DNA from: Ktedonobacterales bacterium
GTDB lineage: Bacteria; Chloroflexota; Ktedonobacteria; Ktedonobacterales; JADMIN01
Length of the DNA stretch: 5,191 nt
Reading direction: 5' to 3'
NCBI GenBank assembly: GCA_025450405.1
Contig: JANWHL010000315.1
Location: forward strand, 1 to 5,191
Shown one piece after another: positions 5,106-5,191 of the stretch. The notes beneath the pieces were generated by a model. The model was not told the origin of the DNA and ran no database searches. It was given only the letters and a program-made list of their open reading frames with translations. Position numbers and translations under genes: made by a program. Within the stretch, counting starts at the first letter, position 1; each line of letters begins with the position of its first letter.

Positions 5106-5191
5106 ATCCTGAGCTTTGGGTGGATCAAGGTGATCGCGGGTGGGCAGACCGTGCGGCCGGCCAGCAACGACCCGGCGATGGGGCTCTTGGC

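Larger units (their letters stand above)
4595..5191. other. Gene-poor intergenic region upstream of pgl
   Basis: I see no convincing gene in these roughly 600 bases. They hold a pgl leader with a candidate -10 box, a 9-nt tandem repeat, a GC-rich hairpin and two copies of the 31-nt repeat. The open frames crossing it pass straight through the repeats and show no recognisable domain. From 5103 to the right edge, one plus-strand frame stays open with nearly all third positions G or C (GTG 5130, then VIAGGQTVRPASN). The opposite strand is also open, so a gene entering from the right is possible but unproven. Confidence 0.5.

Noticed and set aside
4721..5167. A 148-codon minus-strand open frame
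   Set aside because: It runs straight through the 31-nt repeats, the hairpin and the 9-nt tandem units, and shows no domain or ribosome binding site.
1..5191. CRISPR arrays, tRNA or rRNA genes, insertion sequences
   Set aside because: I found no regularly spaced direct repeats with spacers, no cloverleaf, no ribosomal RNA sequence and no transposase.

Overview
The window is very GC-rich bacterial DNA, with codon third positions mostly G or C and strong AGGAGG-type ribosome binding sites. The gene content is housekeeping. I cannot place the organism firmly. The GC content, the solitary HEAT-repeat protein and the repeat-laden intergenic DNA would fit a Chloroflexota-like or other high-GC soil or thermophile lineage, but that is only a guess.

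Layout from left to right. (1) Positions 1-822, minus strand: the N-terminal 274 codons of a LapA-like (DUF1049-type) membrane protein that continues past the left edge. It has two membrane segments, a heptad-repeat coiled coil and a long Ala/Pro/Thr tail containing MAPSD pentapeptide repeats. (2) Positions 823-1073: a divergent control region with a good sigma70-type promoter for the rightward gene and two small inverted repeats. (3) Positions 1074-2213, plus strand: a membrane-anchored RmuC-family nuclease. (4) Positions 2281-2964, plus strand: a HEAT-repeat (PBS-lyase-like) gene broken by one in-frame TGA, exactly where the repeat consensus has arginine. (5) Positions 3046-3714 and 3803-4594, minus strand: rpe and pgl, two pentose phosphate pathway enzymes probably transcribed together as pgl-rpe. 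(6) Positions 4595-5191: about 600 bases with no convincing gene. This stretch holds a candidate pgl promoter, a 9-nt tandem repeat, a GC-rich hairpin, and two close copies of a 31-nt hairpin repeat whose diverged third copy lies between rmuC and the HEAT gene.

Pgl hydrolyses 6-phosphogluconolactone in the oxidative branch, and Rpe interconverts ribulose-5-phosphate and xylulose-5-phosphate in the non-oxidative branch. The LapA-like and RmuC proteins are both predicted to be membrane-anchored with coiled-coil segments, and they are divergently arranged around one control region. I see no clear new multi-gene system. The points most worth following are the nonsense-interrupted HEAT gene, the dispersed hairpin repeat family, the His-to-Gln change at a metal-ligand position of Rpe, and the unusual long-tailed LapA-like protein.
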